Shown: positions 55,120-64,000, counted from the stretch's first letter. The stretch is 64,000 nt of DNA from Candidatus Vicinibacter affinis (GCA_016714365.1 JADJNH010000006.1:399300-463299), one strand, 5' to 3'. Notes: a model not told the origin generated them from the sequence alone. Numbers and translations: made by a program.

Positions 55120-55229
55120 AAGAATTCATGACTATTGGATGCAATTTAAAGTAGATCAACCAAAGCAACGGAAATCAAGTCCTGATGTAGTAAGATTTTG
55201 TGATGGAAAAATCAGGGTGAATTATTAAG
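55120..55229 (+). other. Possible gene remnant between the toxin-antitoxin modules
   Basis: A short frame reads HDYWMQFKVDQPKQRKSS, then PDVVRFCDGKIRVNY before a TAA. It has no start codon support and no family I recognise. It may be the end of a lost cassette gene. Confidence 0.25.
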
Positions 55230-55295
55230 TTATGATTAAATTCGCTTTCTACTTTATGAAGAAAGCCAATTAGACCAGTATGTTATAAATCTGCT

Positions 55296-55418
55296 ATGAA
55301 GGACTATTTTATTTGCTGCTTACTCTTCTCCTTTGTTTCCTGCACCCCGGAAAACAAAACAGACATCGTCAAAGAACCCCCTCCCGAACCAAAACCATCG
55401 AAGAGGTCGATGCTATAA
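55296..55418 (+). CDS. Very small lipoprotein-like open frame overlapping the antitoxin
   Basis: Forty residues start with a hydrophobic leader and a lipoprotein-type Cys (KDYFICCLLFSFVSCTPENK), then a Pro/Lys-rich tail (EPPPEPKPSK). It runs in a different frame from the antitoxin coding that overlaps it and stops at TAA 55416-55418. Either it is a truncated lipoprotein gene joined to an antitoxin gene by a deletion, or a genuine tiny gene. Its function is unknown. Confidence 0.3.
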   Translation: MKDYFICCLLFSFVSCTPENKTDIVKEPPPEPKPSKRSML

Positions 55419-55576
55419 AAACTGCACTCCATGCCATGAAAATTGAATTTGAAGTTTCTAATGAAGAATACTATAATCCTGAATTTGTTGCTAAAATTGA
55501 GAAGAGCAGACAAGACTTTAAAGATGGCAAAGGCAAAGCATATACTACAGAACAACTTAATGCATTATGGAAGTAA
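55313..55576 (+). CDS. Antitoxin of the YoeB-type pair, N-terminus uncertain
   Basis: The reliable part is the last 60 residues: KTIEEVDAIKTALHAMKIEF, then EVSNEEYYNPEFVAKIEKSR, QDFKDGKGKAYTTEQLNALW. This matches small antitoxins found with YoeB/Txe toxins, in which a helical start is followed by the conserved YNPEFVAKI segment. The upstream part of the frame, from TTG 55313, encodes residues unlike any antitoxin (MLLTLLLCFLHPGK) and overlaps the lipoprotein-like frame. The real start may be internal (ATG 55436), or the N-terminus may be lost. It overlaps the toxin gene. Confidence 0.6.
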   Translation: MLLTLLLCFLHPGKQNRHRQRTPSRTKTIEEVDAIKTALHAMKIEFEVSNEEYYNPEFVAKIEKSRQDFKDGKGKAYTTEQLNALWK

Positions 55577-55824
55577 TTTTTCTTCCTAATGCTGAAGAAG
55601 ATCTTAATTTTTGGGTATCGACTGGAAATAAATCCATCCTCAAAAAAATAGCTCAACTTGTCGAAGGCATTAAAGCCAATCCCTTTGATGGCATCGGCAA
55701 ACCTGAACCACTAAAACAAAATCTATCAGGCGCTTGGTCTGGCAGAATCAACAAAGAACATCGACTTGTTTATGAAATTATTGACGATAAAATTTTAATT
55801 CTATCTGCTAAAGGGCATTATTGA
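55567..55824 (+). CDS. YoeB/Txe-type ribosome-dependent mRNA interferase toxin
   Basis: The 85 residues contain the usual YoeB pattern: MEVIFLPNAEEDLNFWVSTG, a helix KSILKKIAQLVEGIKANPFD, GKPEPLKQNLSGAWSGRINK, and the catalytic end EHRLVYEIIDD then LSAKGHY. The Arg after SGAWSG, the EHR segment and the C-terminal His-Tyr are the known RNase residues. It is probably active, with the antitoxin encoded just upstream. Its stop is directly joined to the stop of the oppositely directed gene at 55825, with no bases between. Confidence 0.88.
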   Translation: MEVIFLPNAEEDLNFWVSTGNKSILKKIAQLVEGIKANPFDGIGKPEPLKQNLSGAWSGRINKEHRLVYEIIDDKILILSAKGHY

Positions 55825-56244
55825 TCATATAATTTTAGTATAGAAATTATGTGCTTCTAAAAATTTCATAATATTCGCCCATTGCTCCTCATTGCAATCA
55901 AATTCCAACGTATATTTATTTTTATTCACTAAGTAAATATTTAGTACATAGTGATCATGCTTGCCTCGCGTTTCACGTGTCTTAATATATTCTATATTGC
56001 TATTATTAATATTTACATTTGATTTTTTAGGAAAAAAGTAAAAAGCTTTAATTTCCGTATCTGTAAAATGAAGCAAATAACATTTTTGGGCAGAAACAAA
56101 TATAAAAAGGAAAATAACTAAACCTACTGCTAACTTACCTATTAGATGAATATTGCTACTAAAAATTACTAGGAATGCTATTATATAAACAGCTATCAAT
56201 ATATACTCTCTTCTTAATTGTTTTTGATTATCAATAATTAACAT
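55825..56244 (-). CDS. Small membrane protein, candidate immunity protein for the orphan Rhs tip
   Basis: The 139 residues have two membrane helices near the N-terminus (YILIAVYIIAFLVIFSS and KLAVGLVIFLFIFVSA) and a soluble beta-rich C-terminus (FTDTEIKAFYFFPKKSNVNI, NIEYIKTRETRGKHDHYVLN). No family is recognised. It lies 19 nt downstream of the displaced Rhs tip in the same direction, the usual place for an immunity gene. Membrane immunity proteins commonly protect against membrane-active toxins, and the tip upstream is hydrophobic in its centre, which fits. This is inference from position. Confidence 0.5.
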   Translation of the reverse strand: MLIIDNQKQLRREYILIAVYIIAFLVIFSSNIHLIGKLAVGLVIFLFIFVSAQKCYLLHFTDTEIKAFYFFPKKSNVNINNSNIEYIKTRETRGKHDHYVLNIYLVNKNKYTLEFDCNEEQWANIMKFLEAHNFYTKII

Positions 56245-56263
56245 AAATGCTTAAGAGTATAAA

Positions 56264-56944
56264 TTAATTTTTAAATAAATTTTGAATATCAAATAAATCC
56301 GAAATATTGGAATTTAATTGAATTAGACTTTTTTCAGAATTTATAGTTTTTAAATTAATTTGATTAAGAGAAGTATTAATCCCTCTAAGGCCAAATATTG
56401 CACTTCCATAATCTACTAATTTACTTTCTTTATTTGTGGCATCATTATATATATCGGCAGCAGAAAATCCAAAATTTAAAGCTTCAATTCCAGCAATTGC
56501 AATTTTTGCTCCTTGTATACCCTTTGCAGCAAGCCCAACCCCTGTCACAGTCGAAGCAATATTTGCCATTTGTAGATTAACACTAAGTGTTTTCTTTAAA
56601 GCAAATTTAAACCCATCTGGTTCCTTAAGCTTAACTTCATCAGATGGCTTATTATCAAATATGTTATTAATAACCCTATTCACATTGCCTACAAATCCTT
56701 CAGGATAACTATAAGTGTCTTCCTTTGGCTTATCACTTGGTTGAGGTGTTGGTGTTGGCGTGCAACTTGATGGAGGACATGTGGAAGTTTCTGGTGCTTT
56801 TTTCTTAGGATCACCTCCACCATCAGAATCTTCCTCACTCATTCCAGTTGGATCTATTATTTTTATTGGGTTATTAAATCCATATCGATATGGATTCCAA
56901 CTCGGATATTTCTCTGCTAGTGGATCGACCCCATAACATTTTCC
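56264..56944 (-). pseudogene. Displaced (orphan) Rhs C-terminal tip with a copy of the end of the Rhs core
   Basis: The frame opens just after a stop (56945-56947) and encodes 34 residues that repeat the end of the Rhs core, YGVDPLAEKYPSWNPYRYGF and NNPIKIIDPTG, then a 192-residue tip (starting MSEEDSDGGG). The tip has a Pro/Thr-rich linker and a hydrophobic centre (ANIASTVTGVGLAAKGIQGA followed by KIAIAGIEALNF). No catalytic motif is recognised. It has no start codon upstream of the core residues and could only be expressed from an internal ATG (56842). Orphan tips like this are kept as spares for recombination with the main rhs gene. A candidate immunity gene follows. Confidence 0.75.
56904..56935 (-). 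repeat. 32-bp block shared by main Rhs gene and orphan tip (orphan copy)
   Basis: Bases 56904-56935 match 58234-58265 with one mismatch. Both encode GVDPLA[AE]KYP on the minus strand. The match is at the DNA level and is long enough to allow homologous exchange. Confidence 0.9.
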
Positions 56945-56985
56945 CTATTTTACATCAAACAAGATGAACGTTTTCATCTAATTTT

Positions 56986-57570
56986 TCATAATTGTACTTT
57001 ATAAATTTGAATTAACTTTTTACTTAAATCAGGACTTCCAATAAAAATTTTGGTCTGTACTACTTCATATTTATTATTAAATTCTGAAATTATTACATGA
57101 TCATTATTAAAGTGTTCGACTTCCGGTTTCAGATCAAATATATTAAAATTATCAAGAATATTTACATTGTATACTTTCTTTGAATAATAGTCAATTGAAA
57201 ATCCATAATATGCATGTTCTTTATAGAAAATTATTGAACATATAGGAATATTTACCTCTCCACTTAATTCATGTTCTATCAATAAAAATTTTTCCCATTT
57301 GTATTTTTTAGACATTTGAAATAATCTCAAAATATCTATTTCAGGAAGGTTACAAATAGTCACAAATAAAGCATCATCGTCAGTTGCTTCTTTTCCCATG
57401 TATGCAGAATTTTTTAAGCAATAGCTTTTCTTGTTAACAAATTCATCAAATAAGCTAATCTTAAAACGACTAAGATATAAAGTGTTAGAATTAATAGTCT
57501 GCCATTTACAAATATGCGAATTACAACCTATTAAAAAAAAGTTACCAATAATTAATATTATACTTTTCAT
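56986..57570 (-). CDS. Lipoprotein, candidate immunity protein for the main Rhs toxin
   Basis: The 194 residues start with a lipoprotein leader (MKSIILIIGNFFLIGCNSHI; lipobox LIGC, Cys 16). The rest is a mixed alpha-beta protein without a known family, including AYMGKEATDDDALFVTICNL and HELSGEVNIPICSIIFYKEH. Its start overlaps the stop of the rhs gene (ATGA, 57567-57570), the position expected for an immunity gene. A lipoprotein immunity would act in the periplasm, consistent with a metallopeptidase tip that arrives from outside. Family assignment is not possible. Confidence 0.6.
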   Translation of the reverse strand: MKSIILIIGNFFLIGCNSHICKWQTINSNTLYLSRFKISLFDEFVNKKSYCLKNSAYMGKEATDDDALFVTICNLPEIDILRLFQMSKKYKWEKFLLIEHELSGEVNIPICSIIFYKEHAYYGFSIDYYSKKVYNVNILDNFNIFDLKPEVEHFNNDHVIISEFNNKYEVVQTKIFIGSPDLSKKLIQIYKVQL

Positions 57571-60500
57571 TCTACAATTGTTGCTCTAGCTTTAATATTT
57601 TGTTCTTTTCTAATAATATTTTCACGAATTCTTGTTTTTATTTCTTCTCTAGTCACTTTCCCAGGCTTCTTACTATCAGGATCAATTACATTTGGGAGTT
57701 TTTGAGAAGTTTTATTATTACCAAGCATCATTGATTCTGCATGAATTAATTCATGAGCCAATCCTATTTCAGAAGGTCTTCCTGTTGTTCCATCGGCATT
57801 AACTATTTGATCGCCTTCATTTTTAATATTAAAGTCCACAATTGAGTTTGTCCCAATTCCATTTTCAGCATTTGATTTAGCATCTTTGGTTCCAACTGGA
57901 TTTGTTCCATTTACTGTTGACTCAACTATAGTAATTGTTTTATTCTTAACAGTACCATCTTCTTGTTTTGCACCATTTACTAAATTATTTATTAAACTTG
58001 TGCCTTCGGGTTTCACATTTTCATTTGCATTTATTTTTCCAACTGTTCTAACTTTTCCATCAGTCCCAACGGCTAATTTGTCATTAGTTAATAATTGAAG
58101 TTTTGCTAGAATAATTTGCCTTTGTTTATCACCAAGATCTCCTCTTCCTGTTACTCTTATAATAATTTCTTTTCCATCGTCATCAACGAATAAAATTGGA
58201 TTATTTAAGCAATAAATATAAGGGCTTGCATTTGGATATTTCGCTGCTAGTGGATCGACCCCATACCATAGAGATATCCTAGGATCATAATACCTCGCCC
58301 CAAAATAATAAAGTCCAGTTTCCTCATCAACCTCCTTACCCGTGAATCTATACTTCGTAGAATAGCCTCCAGCTTTCTGTTCGGCCATACTTTCCCCGAA
58401 AGGCAAATATAGTAAAAATTGGTATGGATTTCCAGCTTCATCTGTTAAATATGTACTGGATCCAATGTGATCTGGGTGGAAGAAATATAGTACGCTAGGA
58501 CAATCGTTATTTCCTTCACAATCGTCTTCCTCAGGATCAGTATCTTCAATGATTAAGGTATCAAATCCAAACTCCGTTCTGACCAATTCGAGATCTTCTG
58601 CTTGTCTATCAGGAAGTCCTGCTTTTTCTGATCCCGATAACTCTAGACTGTTGTCAACACTGCTATCTACTGAACCAACTAATTTGCAAGCTATTCTTTC
58701 TGTACCTGAATAATAATGATTCGTGACCATGTAATGTGGTCCCATAACCATGTAGCCACTGACATATTCTGAATAATTACCTAAAGTAGCATTGGTCTGG
58801 CTTTGTCCATTTAGATTCACTATGGCATAATTACCTAAGCCTTTTAATGTTCTTTCACCATTAGCATCGTAGATGTAGTGTTGGAAGCTTGCGGCGTTAG
58901 ATATTTTTATTGCTTTGAGCATATTCGCTTCATCCCATAACATATTCTTAGTATCTCCATTATCGAATTCATGGAGCAATACATTTCCATTGTTATCATA
59001 ATTAAATTCTTCGACTTTGCTGTTTGTTTGGTTTTCTATGGAAGTTACTGCATTCGGATGATTCACATCTTCATATTTAAATAAATTATCGTAGGTATTT
59101 TCACCCACATTAGATGCATCACGTATGTGTTCCTGTTGTTTAGTTGAAATTCTATGCATATTCTCATAGGCCATCGCAAGAGTATAGTTTGATGCCTTGT
59201 TACCTAATGTATTGCCTGTATCACCGGTCCAACTGCCGTGTGCAGTGGATATACGGTTAAAGTTATCATACGTGTATTTATGATAATAACTTCCACCCAT
59301 TTCATTGATGATACCTGCTGAATTATGAATAGAATCTACATTTCCAATCTTATCAAATGTATAACTCAAGTTGTACATATTGTTTCCAGAATGATCCTTG
59401 GAAACCAAATTGGAAAGTCTTCGTAATGTAGTAGAATAAGTATAGGTTTGTGACGTACTATTACCATATTTACAATATACTTTTTGCTCGAATTCATCGT
59501 ACCCAATACTATCTATATAAACCTGAACACCAGCTTTCATAAAGTTCAAATTACCGCCTAAATCATACTTGTAAAGCAAGGTGTCTTTATTAGGATAAAT
59601 GAGCGTATCAATACGATTCCATGTATCATAATGGAATCGGTGAACGTAGGTTTTATTATCCTGGCCTGGAGCAATTATTGTTCTGATGTCTTTAACTATT
59701 TCTCCTTGAGATCCATATTCATATTTTCTTAATCCTGTTGCATCTTGGACCAACATCAATCTACCTCTATTATTATCAATGCCTCCTGTTGTAGCAGGAT
59801 AATATTCATATTTGACATTATTGATATTTGGAGTAGAATTTGCATAATCAGGATATGTGACCGATTTAATCCTACCTAAAGCATCAGATTTATAAATTAT
59901 TTCATCACTATTCATGGCAAGATTTGGAGTTACCATGGTCATTAATTGACCAAGATTATCATATGTATAATTATTGGTTCCAGCGTCTGGATGGATCCAT
60001 TGTGTTCTTCTGCCTGCAAGATCATACTCACTGGATGTGGTATTACCATCTTCATCTAATACACTGAGGAGCTGACCTGCTGCATCAAAGTCGAAAGTAG
60101 TAGTCTTACCATTATCTTTTTGTTTAACGACTTGTTTGTCTAGATCAGTATAACTTTCTTTAACAATATTAGTACTCGCATTTTGTGGTATAGTAGTAAC
60201 TGTATGAAGCGATCCATCTGATATATCATAAGACATGGTAATGACCGTATTATCTGCATCTTTCACAGTTAATGGGCGATCTACTTCATCATACGTTGTC
60301 TCAGATGTAACAGTAGCGCTTGGAGAGGAATCAAAACCGGTACTCATTGATGTAGCAAATTTGGGATGATATTGCTTTATTGCTCTTCCAAATTTATCTT
60401 TGGTTACTAGACCTGATATGCTTACACCCTCATCAAAGGTACCGTTGTCATACTTGACTATATCTTTCTTAATTTGAACAGGCTGGCCAAGACCATTAAT

Positions 60501-63500
60501 GATGGTTAGGGTCTGCATATCATTGGAAGGATTCTGAACATCGAAGTGATCCGTTGTTGCATATGATTTACCGCTTGCATTTAATGTATAAGCAAATTTC
60601 AACGAATATGTAGGATCCTTAGGTCCCTTGATTTGTAACACTCTGCCTTTTGGATCATAGGTATAGGTCATTTCATTACCTGTGATATCTGTAGATAAAG
60701 TCATAACGCCAAATTTTAAATCATATTCAGCTGAAGAACTATAAACTTCTCCATTGTAAGTGTTACTGATGCCTGTAATAAATTGTTGCTGTGTTGTATC
60801 ATAGGTGTATTCTGTAATTTTAGAATATCCATCCTGATCAATGGGTGTAGTAACCGTGTTAAGATTACCGTTGCTATAATAGGATAAACTTGTTGTAAAA
60901 TAGCTACCTGCACTGGTATAAGTATGAATAGATGTTATTGCTCCAGTATTACTATCATATGACCCTACTTTTCGTTTACGTAACAAACCACTACCATCGC
61001 TAACACTGATTTGATCAGGTATAAGTAATAAGTTTTTAGTAAAGTTCGGGGTTTGATAAGTTATGGATGATGTGTAATCATTACCTGATCCTGCTTTTGC
61101 GTAATTAGTCACTCTACCGTATTCATCATATTCCATGGACTCAGTATTACTAAGTGTTGTTGATCCAAATTCATATATTGTTGTGGTAGATTCTACTTTT
61201 TGCGCATATGCTGCACCATTACCTTTTGTGCCTCCTACATCATAATCTTCTCCTAGATTGGAGCTAGTATCAATTATCCATGGGGTGGAAGTTGATACTA
61301 TTGGTGCCCGTAAAACATAATTATTGGATAATTGGCTGTATTTAATGGAATTTGAAATTGTAATTGAATCTCTCTTCAATACATCCTGATTTACAGTGAT
61401 ATCACCTTTGACAACGTAATTCTCCTTAAGCATTCCATTCAAATAATAACTCATATTATGGTATCGATCAATATTTTGTCGGTAGACAGAATTATCATTA
61501 TGTAGGTCAATAGTTCTAACATATTCGAATCCGTAAAAATCCCTTTCACGTCTATCATATCTTCCATTATGAAATTCGAATTTTTTATTCATGGTAGAAG
61601 GCCCTTCTGCTGCCGTTGCATATGGATCATAAACATCAAGCTTTGATACCACCCATTTGCTATTGGGCATATCATAATTAGAAGGAGCTAATTTATAATC
61701 TACGGTATATTCTGCTCCTAAGGGTGTTATTACAGTTTTTAGTTTATTAGTTCTTTTTATTTTAGATCTTCTAATTTGTAATGTACATTCATCTTCTTGT
61801 CTAACAATATCCGGGTATCCATCACCATCATAATCTTCAATGGTAGTCTTTGTATTATTAACTGCCCTATTTGGTGATAAACTCAAATTAACTACAGGTT
61901 TTAAACAAGTCCCAAAAATTGGAATTGGTAACCCAAAAGCAAACGCACCATTAATTGACAAACTTGTAGATTTAGAATTGGGATTTATATTAAAATTTAG
62001 CACACAACTATCTGTTAGATCAAATCCATTGCCTTTATTGAAATTAACAACACCATTGCCATTTACATCTCGATAGAAATCTACAAGACCATCACCATTC
62101 ATATCAACAAGTTGAATTCCTGTCAAGGCTTTGCCAATTCCAATGGATAGCCCAAATGTGATACTTTTTCCTGCTCCGGATGAATATTCTTTTCCAAGGC
62201 TTGAGCCTAAACCTTTAGACTCATTAATGTTTTTATACAATCCAACAAGTCCCCAATCTGTCAGTCCATCATCTGTACCTGTATTCCCTTGATTCATCTT
62301 AGTAACTACATTATTAACATTGTAATAGAGTTTATCAGTAAGTCCATCACCATTAATATCTATATATAAGACTTTACAATTATTATATGAAGTGCCGGTG
62401 TTAGCCGAAAGTCCAAGAGACGCATCCCCTAATCTTGAATTTAGAAATTTTCCGAATCTATTTCCTCCTTTACCAGATGGATCAGCGGTCTGATTGCCAG
62501 CTTTTCCAAAAGTTCCTGATGCGCTTTTACCATTATTATAGACATCAGTTAAGCCAGTATTCTCCCAAGTTCTAACTCCTGATGTTATTGCTGAAGTAGA
62601 ATAAGACGAAGGGTATAATCCGCCTGTTGAATTAGTTAATTGAGCAAAATTTTCTAAAATTGGATCTGGGTATCGATCTCCATTCATATCAATATAATCT
62701 GATCGATTTGTAGATTTCGAAGAGATGGTTCTACTCTTTCCTACTTTGATCCTTCCAGCTGATGCCCCGGAATTAACCGACTTAGTCTTAGAGGTGACAT
62801 ATTTGTTAAGTGAATATGCACCTGTATTATAATTAGAATATTCAAGAAATGGACTATGCAAACTAATCATATCGGTTACATCTTCTTCTGCGCTAATTGC
62901 TCGAGCAGAATATTTAGCAACATAATTATGCTTACTAAATCCTCTCCACTTCTGATCAATATATTTTGCACCGTCCTTAATAATCGCTTCTTTAAACGCA
63001 TATGGTGTTAAAAATAGAAAGTTAGGAAGTTTTAGATCGGTTAATCCGGGAATTAATATTTGTCCTGTTTCTGGGTCAAAATTTTCACCATAGTTTTCAT
63101 CATCTAAATCATCAATAGTAATATCTGAAAAGATTGATATTTGATCTTCTGTTAAAGTAAACATGGTATCCTTATATGTGTTTATAAGCCTTCCAAAAGA
63201 ATCATTTAATGCTACATGTTGGCCAGTATCTTGACTTGGATTATATAAGAACTGACCCCATCCACGATAAAAATGACCTTTAGCTTCCTGCAAATCATAC
63301 AATAGGTTCAAATTTCTTCTTGTGATTTTATTGTTTTTTGCTTCATTTGATCCGGATGTAACATAAGCAGATGTACCAAGATACCCAACCATTTTATCCC
63401 AGTTACCTCTAGATTCCAATATTCTTAATAATTCATTTCCATAATAAGATCCGTCACTGTTTAACTCCAATGTCAATATTTTAGAGATTTCATCTGTAAA

Positions 63501-64000
63501 TTTTACTTTAATTGGCGAAGAATTATTTATGGTAATGGAGTTGTTTTTAACGGTTATTATTCTTGTTCCAATGGTTCTTCCATTTTGCTTTACTTTAAAA
63601 AATACTTTACCATCTACGCAAACTGAAGCTTCAGATGTACATGTTATGATTTGAGTTTTAATATCAGGTGCAAAATTTAAATGTACATATACCGAGTCAA
63701 TAATTTTTGTCATTGAACCAATAATGGTATTATAACTTTTCAAGCTTTTTCCATTAGATGGTTTATATGGTAATATATAATTTCTGAATAGTGAATACTT
63801 TACCGGCGGGTACACTTCAGATACATCAGTACTATCTATTCCAACAAGTGTAACTATTAATTTTGGATTCCAATTAATACCTTGCCAATCATTATTTGAT
63901 TGTGAGTAAGCTTCGAATCTAAGGTAATAGGTATTTAAAGTATCTAAAGCCAATGTAAGATTTGGAGGATAAATAGTTCTTACCGCTGATTTAATTCCAA
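57567..64000 (-). CDS. Rhs polymorphic toxin with HELIH metallopeptidase-like C-terminal tip (5' end outside window)
   Basis: The frame runs unbroken to the right window edge, so the N-terminus is missing; at least 2143 residues are present. The N-terminal region includes beta domains and Asp-rich calcium-type repeats (YIDMNGDRYPD, YIDINGDGLTD, VDMNGDGLVDFY, DYDGDGYPDIV). A Tc-toxin-like middle domain (ITPLGAEYTVDYKLA) follows, then many YD/Rhs repeats (for example YDNLGQLMTMVTPN). The Rhs core ends TGKEVDEETGLYYFGARYYD and LWYGVDPLAAKYPNASPYIY. The tip (about 58170-57570) carries AHELIHAESMMLG, a zinc HExxH motif like NleD-type (M91) peptidases. The Rhs shell carries the tip into a target cell. 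The immunity gene overlaps the stop. Confidence 0.9.
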   Translation of the reverse strand, partial: GIKSAVRTIYPPNLTLALDTLNTYYLRFEAYSQSNNDWQGINWNPKLIVTLVGIDSTDVSEVYPPVKYSLFRNYILPYKPSNGKSLKSYNTIIGSMTKIIDSVYVHLNFAPDIKTQIITCTSEASVCVDGKVFFKVKQNGRTIGTRIITVKNNSITINNSSPIKVKFTDEISKILTLELNSDGSYYGNELLRILESRGNWDKMVGYLGTSAYVTSGSNEAKNNKITRRNLNLLYDLQEAKGHFYRGWGQFLYNPSQDTGQHVALNDSFGRLINTYKDTMFTLTEDQISIFSDITIDDLDDENYGENFDPETGQILIPGLTDLKLPNFLFLTPYAFKEAIIKDGAKYIDQKWRGFSKHNYVAKYSARAISAEEDVTDMISLHSPFLEYSNYNTGAYSLNKYVTSKTKSVNSGASAGRIKVGKSRTISSKSTNRSDYIDMNGDRYPDPILENFAQLTNSTGGLYPSSYSTSAITSGVRTWENTGLTDVYNNGKSASGTFGKAGNQTADPSGKGGNRFGKFLNSRLGDASLGLSANTGTSYNNCKVLYIDINGDGLTDKLYYNVNNVVTKMNQGNTGTDDGLTDWGLVGLYKNINESKGLGSSLGKEYSSGAGKSITFGLSIGIGKALTGIQLVDMNGDGLVDFYRDVNGNGVVNFNKGNGFDLTDSCVLNFNINPNSKSTSLSINGAFAFGLPIPIFGTCLKPVVNLSLSPNRAVNNTKTTIEDYDGDGYPDIVRQEDECTLQIRRSKIKRTNKLKTVITPLGAEYTVDYKLAPSNYDMPNSKWVVSKLDVYDPYATAAEGPSTMNKKFEFHNGRYDRRERDFYGFEYVRTIDLHNDNSVYRQNIDRYHNMSYYLNGMLKENYVVKGDITVNQDVLKRDSITISNSIKYSQLSNNYVLRAPIVSTSTPWIIDTSSNLGEDYDVGGTKGNGAAYAQKVESTTTIYEFGSTTLSNTESMEYDEYGRVTNYAKAGSGNDYTSSITYQTPNFTKNLLLIPDQISVSDGSGLLRKRKVGSYDSNTGAITSIHTYTSAGSYFTTSLSYYSNGNLNTVTTPIDQDGYSKITEYTYDTTQQQFITGISNTYNGEVYSSSAEYDLKFGVMTLSTDITGNEMTYTYDPKGRVLQIKGPKDPTYSLKFAYTLNASGKSYATTDHFDVQNPSNDMQTLTIINGLGQPVQIKKDIVKYDNGTFDEGVSISGLVTKDKFGRAIKQYHPKFATSMSTGFDSSPSATVTSETTYDEVDRPLTVKDADNTVITMSYDISDGSLHTVTTIPQNASTNIVKESYTDLDKQVVKQKDNGKTTTFDFDAAGQLLSVLDEDGNTTSSEYDLAGRRTQWIHPDAGTNNYTYDNLGQLMTMVTPNLAMNSDEIIYKSDALGRIKSVTYPDYANSTPNINNVKYEYYPATTGGIDNNRGRLMLVQDATGLRKYEYGSQGEIVKDIRTIIAPGQDNKTYVHRFHYDTWNRIDTLIYPNKDTLLYKYDLGGNLNFMKAGVQVYIDSIGYDEFEQKVYCKYGNSTSQTYTYSTTLRRLSNLVSKDHSGNNMYNLSYTFDKIGNVDSIHNSAGIINEMGGSYYHKYTYDNFNRISTAHGSWTGDTGNTLGNKASNYTLAMAYENMHRISTKQQEHIRDASNVGENTYDNLFKYEDVNHPNAVTSIENQTNSKVEEFNYDNNGNVLLHEFDNGDTKNMLWDEANMLKAIKISNAASFQHYIYDANGERTLKGLGNYAIVNLNGQSQTNATLGNYSEYVSGYMVMGPHYMVTNHYYSGTERIACKLVGSVDSSVDNSLELSGSEKAGLPDRQAEDLELVRTEFGFDTLIIEDTDPEEDDCEGNNDCPSVLYFFHPDHIGSSTYLTDEAGNPYQFLLYLPFGESMAEQKAGGYSTKYRFTGKEVDEETGLYYFGARYYDPRISLWYGVDPLAAKYPNASPYIYCLNNPILFVDDDGKEIIIRVTGRGDLGDKQRQIILAKLQLLTNDKLAVGTDGKVRTVGKINANENVKPEGTSLINNLVNGAKQEDGTVKNKTITIVESTVNGTNPVGTKDAKSNAENGIGTNSIVDFNIKNEGDQIVNADGTTGRPSEIGLAHELIHAESMMLGNNKTSQKLPNVIDPDSKKPGKVTREEIKTRIRENIIRKEQNIKARATIVE
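58234..58265 (-). repeat. 32-bp block shared by main Rhs gene and orphan tip (main copy)
   Basis: This copy lies just before the variable tip of the rhs gene and matches 56904-56935 in 31 of 32 bases. It marks the junction at which tips can be exchanged. Confidence 0.9.

Overview
The window looks like a chromosomal segment of a Bacteroidota bacterium, most likely close to Saprospiraceae. The evidence is three giant secreted proteins ending in the gliding-associated (type IX secretion, type B) C-terminal domain, an M36 protease with a type A sorting domain, a fused SecDF, a complete Bat (aerotolerance) operon, and promoter-like boxes of the Bacteroidota type (TTTG, then TAnnTTTG). No rRNA, tRNA or CRISPR array was found.

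Bases 1-5200 hold two caspase-like genes. The first, cut by the window edge, is followed after 2 nt by a DRGH-type (NUC1) DNA/RNA endonuclease. A lipoprotein-like gene and an overlapping 7-TM protein / histidine kinase / LuxR-type regulator trio come next, then a complete metacaspase-like gene with an intact His-Cys dyad and a long downstream hairpin. Bases 5700-11030 form a potassium module: KdpD/KdpE-like two-component genes, the Kup K+ transporter, a small unknown protein and an outer-membrane porin; KdpFABC is absent. Bases 11300-13580 pair a sodium:solute symporter with MurQ, suggesting use of imported N-acetylmuramic acid.

Bases 13640-32450 are mixed housekeeping and secreted functions: a giant type B surface protein, a gamma-carbonic-anhydrase-like protein, a TraB/GumN protein, RlmB, an M36 protease, a Fic gene broken by a one-base shift and carrying Tyr for the catalytic His, a class V aminotransferase-like protein, a VOC protein, SecDF, a nested repeat island, an acyltransferase-like protein and an O-methyltransferase. 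Bases 32520-41350 carry two tandem giant Ig/PKD-like surface proteins; the upstream one has two single-base frame breaks. Bases 41490-48720 are the Bat operon (moxR to batC, minus strand), whose BatC has a 32-residue glutamine tract. A secreted protein, a GNAT, an outer-membrane barrel with a vanadium-haloperoxidase-like protein, and a LytTR regulator follow.

From about 53840 to the right edge the content is accessory: a tyrosine-recombinase remnant, two toxin-antitoxin modules around imperfect inverted repeats, and an Rhs polymorphic toxin locus. The Rhs gene (open at the window edge) ends in an HELIH metallopeptidase-like tip overlapped by a lipoprotein gene (likely immunity). Next to it lies a displaced second tip that carries a copy of the end of the Rhs core and its own membrane-protein neighbour. 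A 32-bp near-identical block links the two tips and could allow them to be swapped by recombination. This locus and the caspase-nuclease operon are the best candidates for an unusual biological system.
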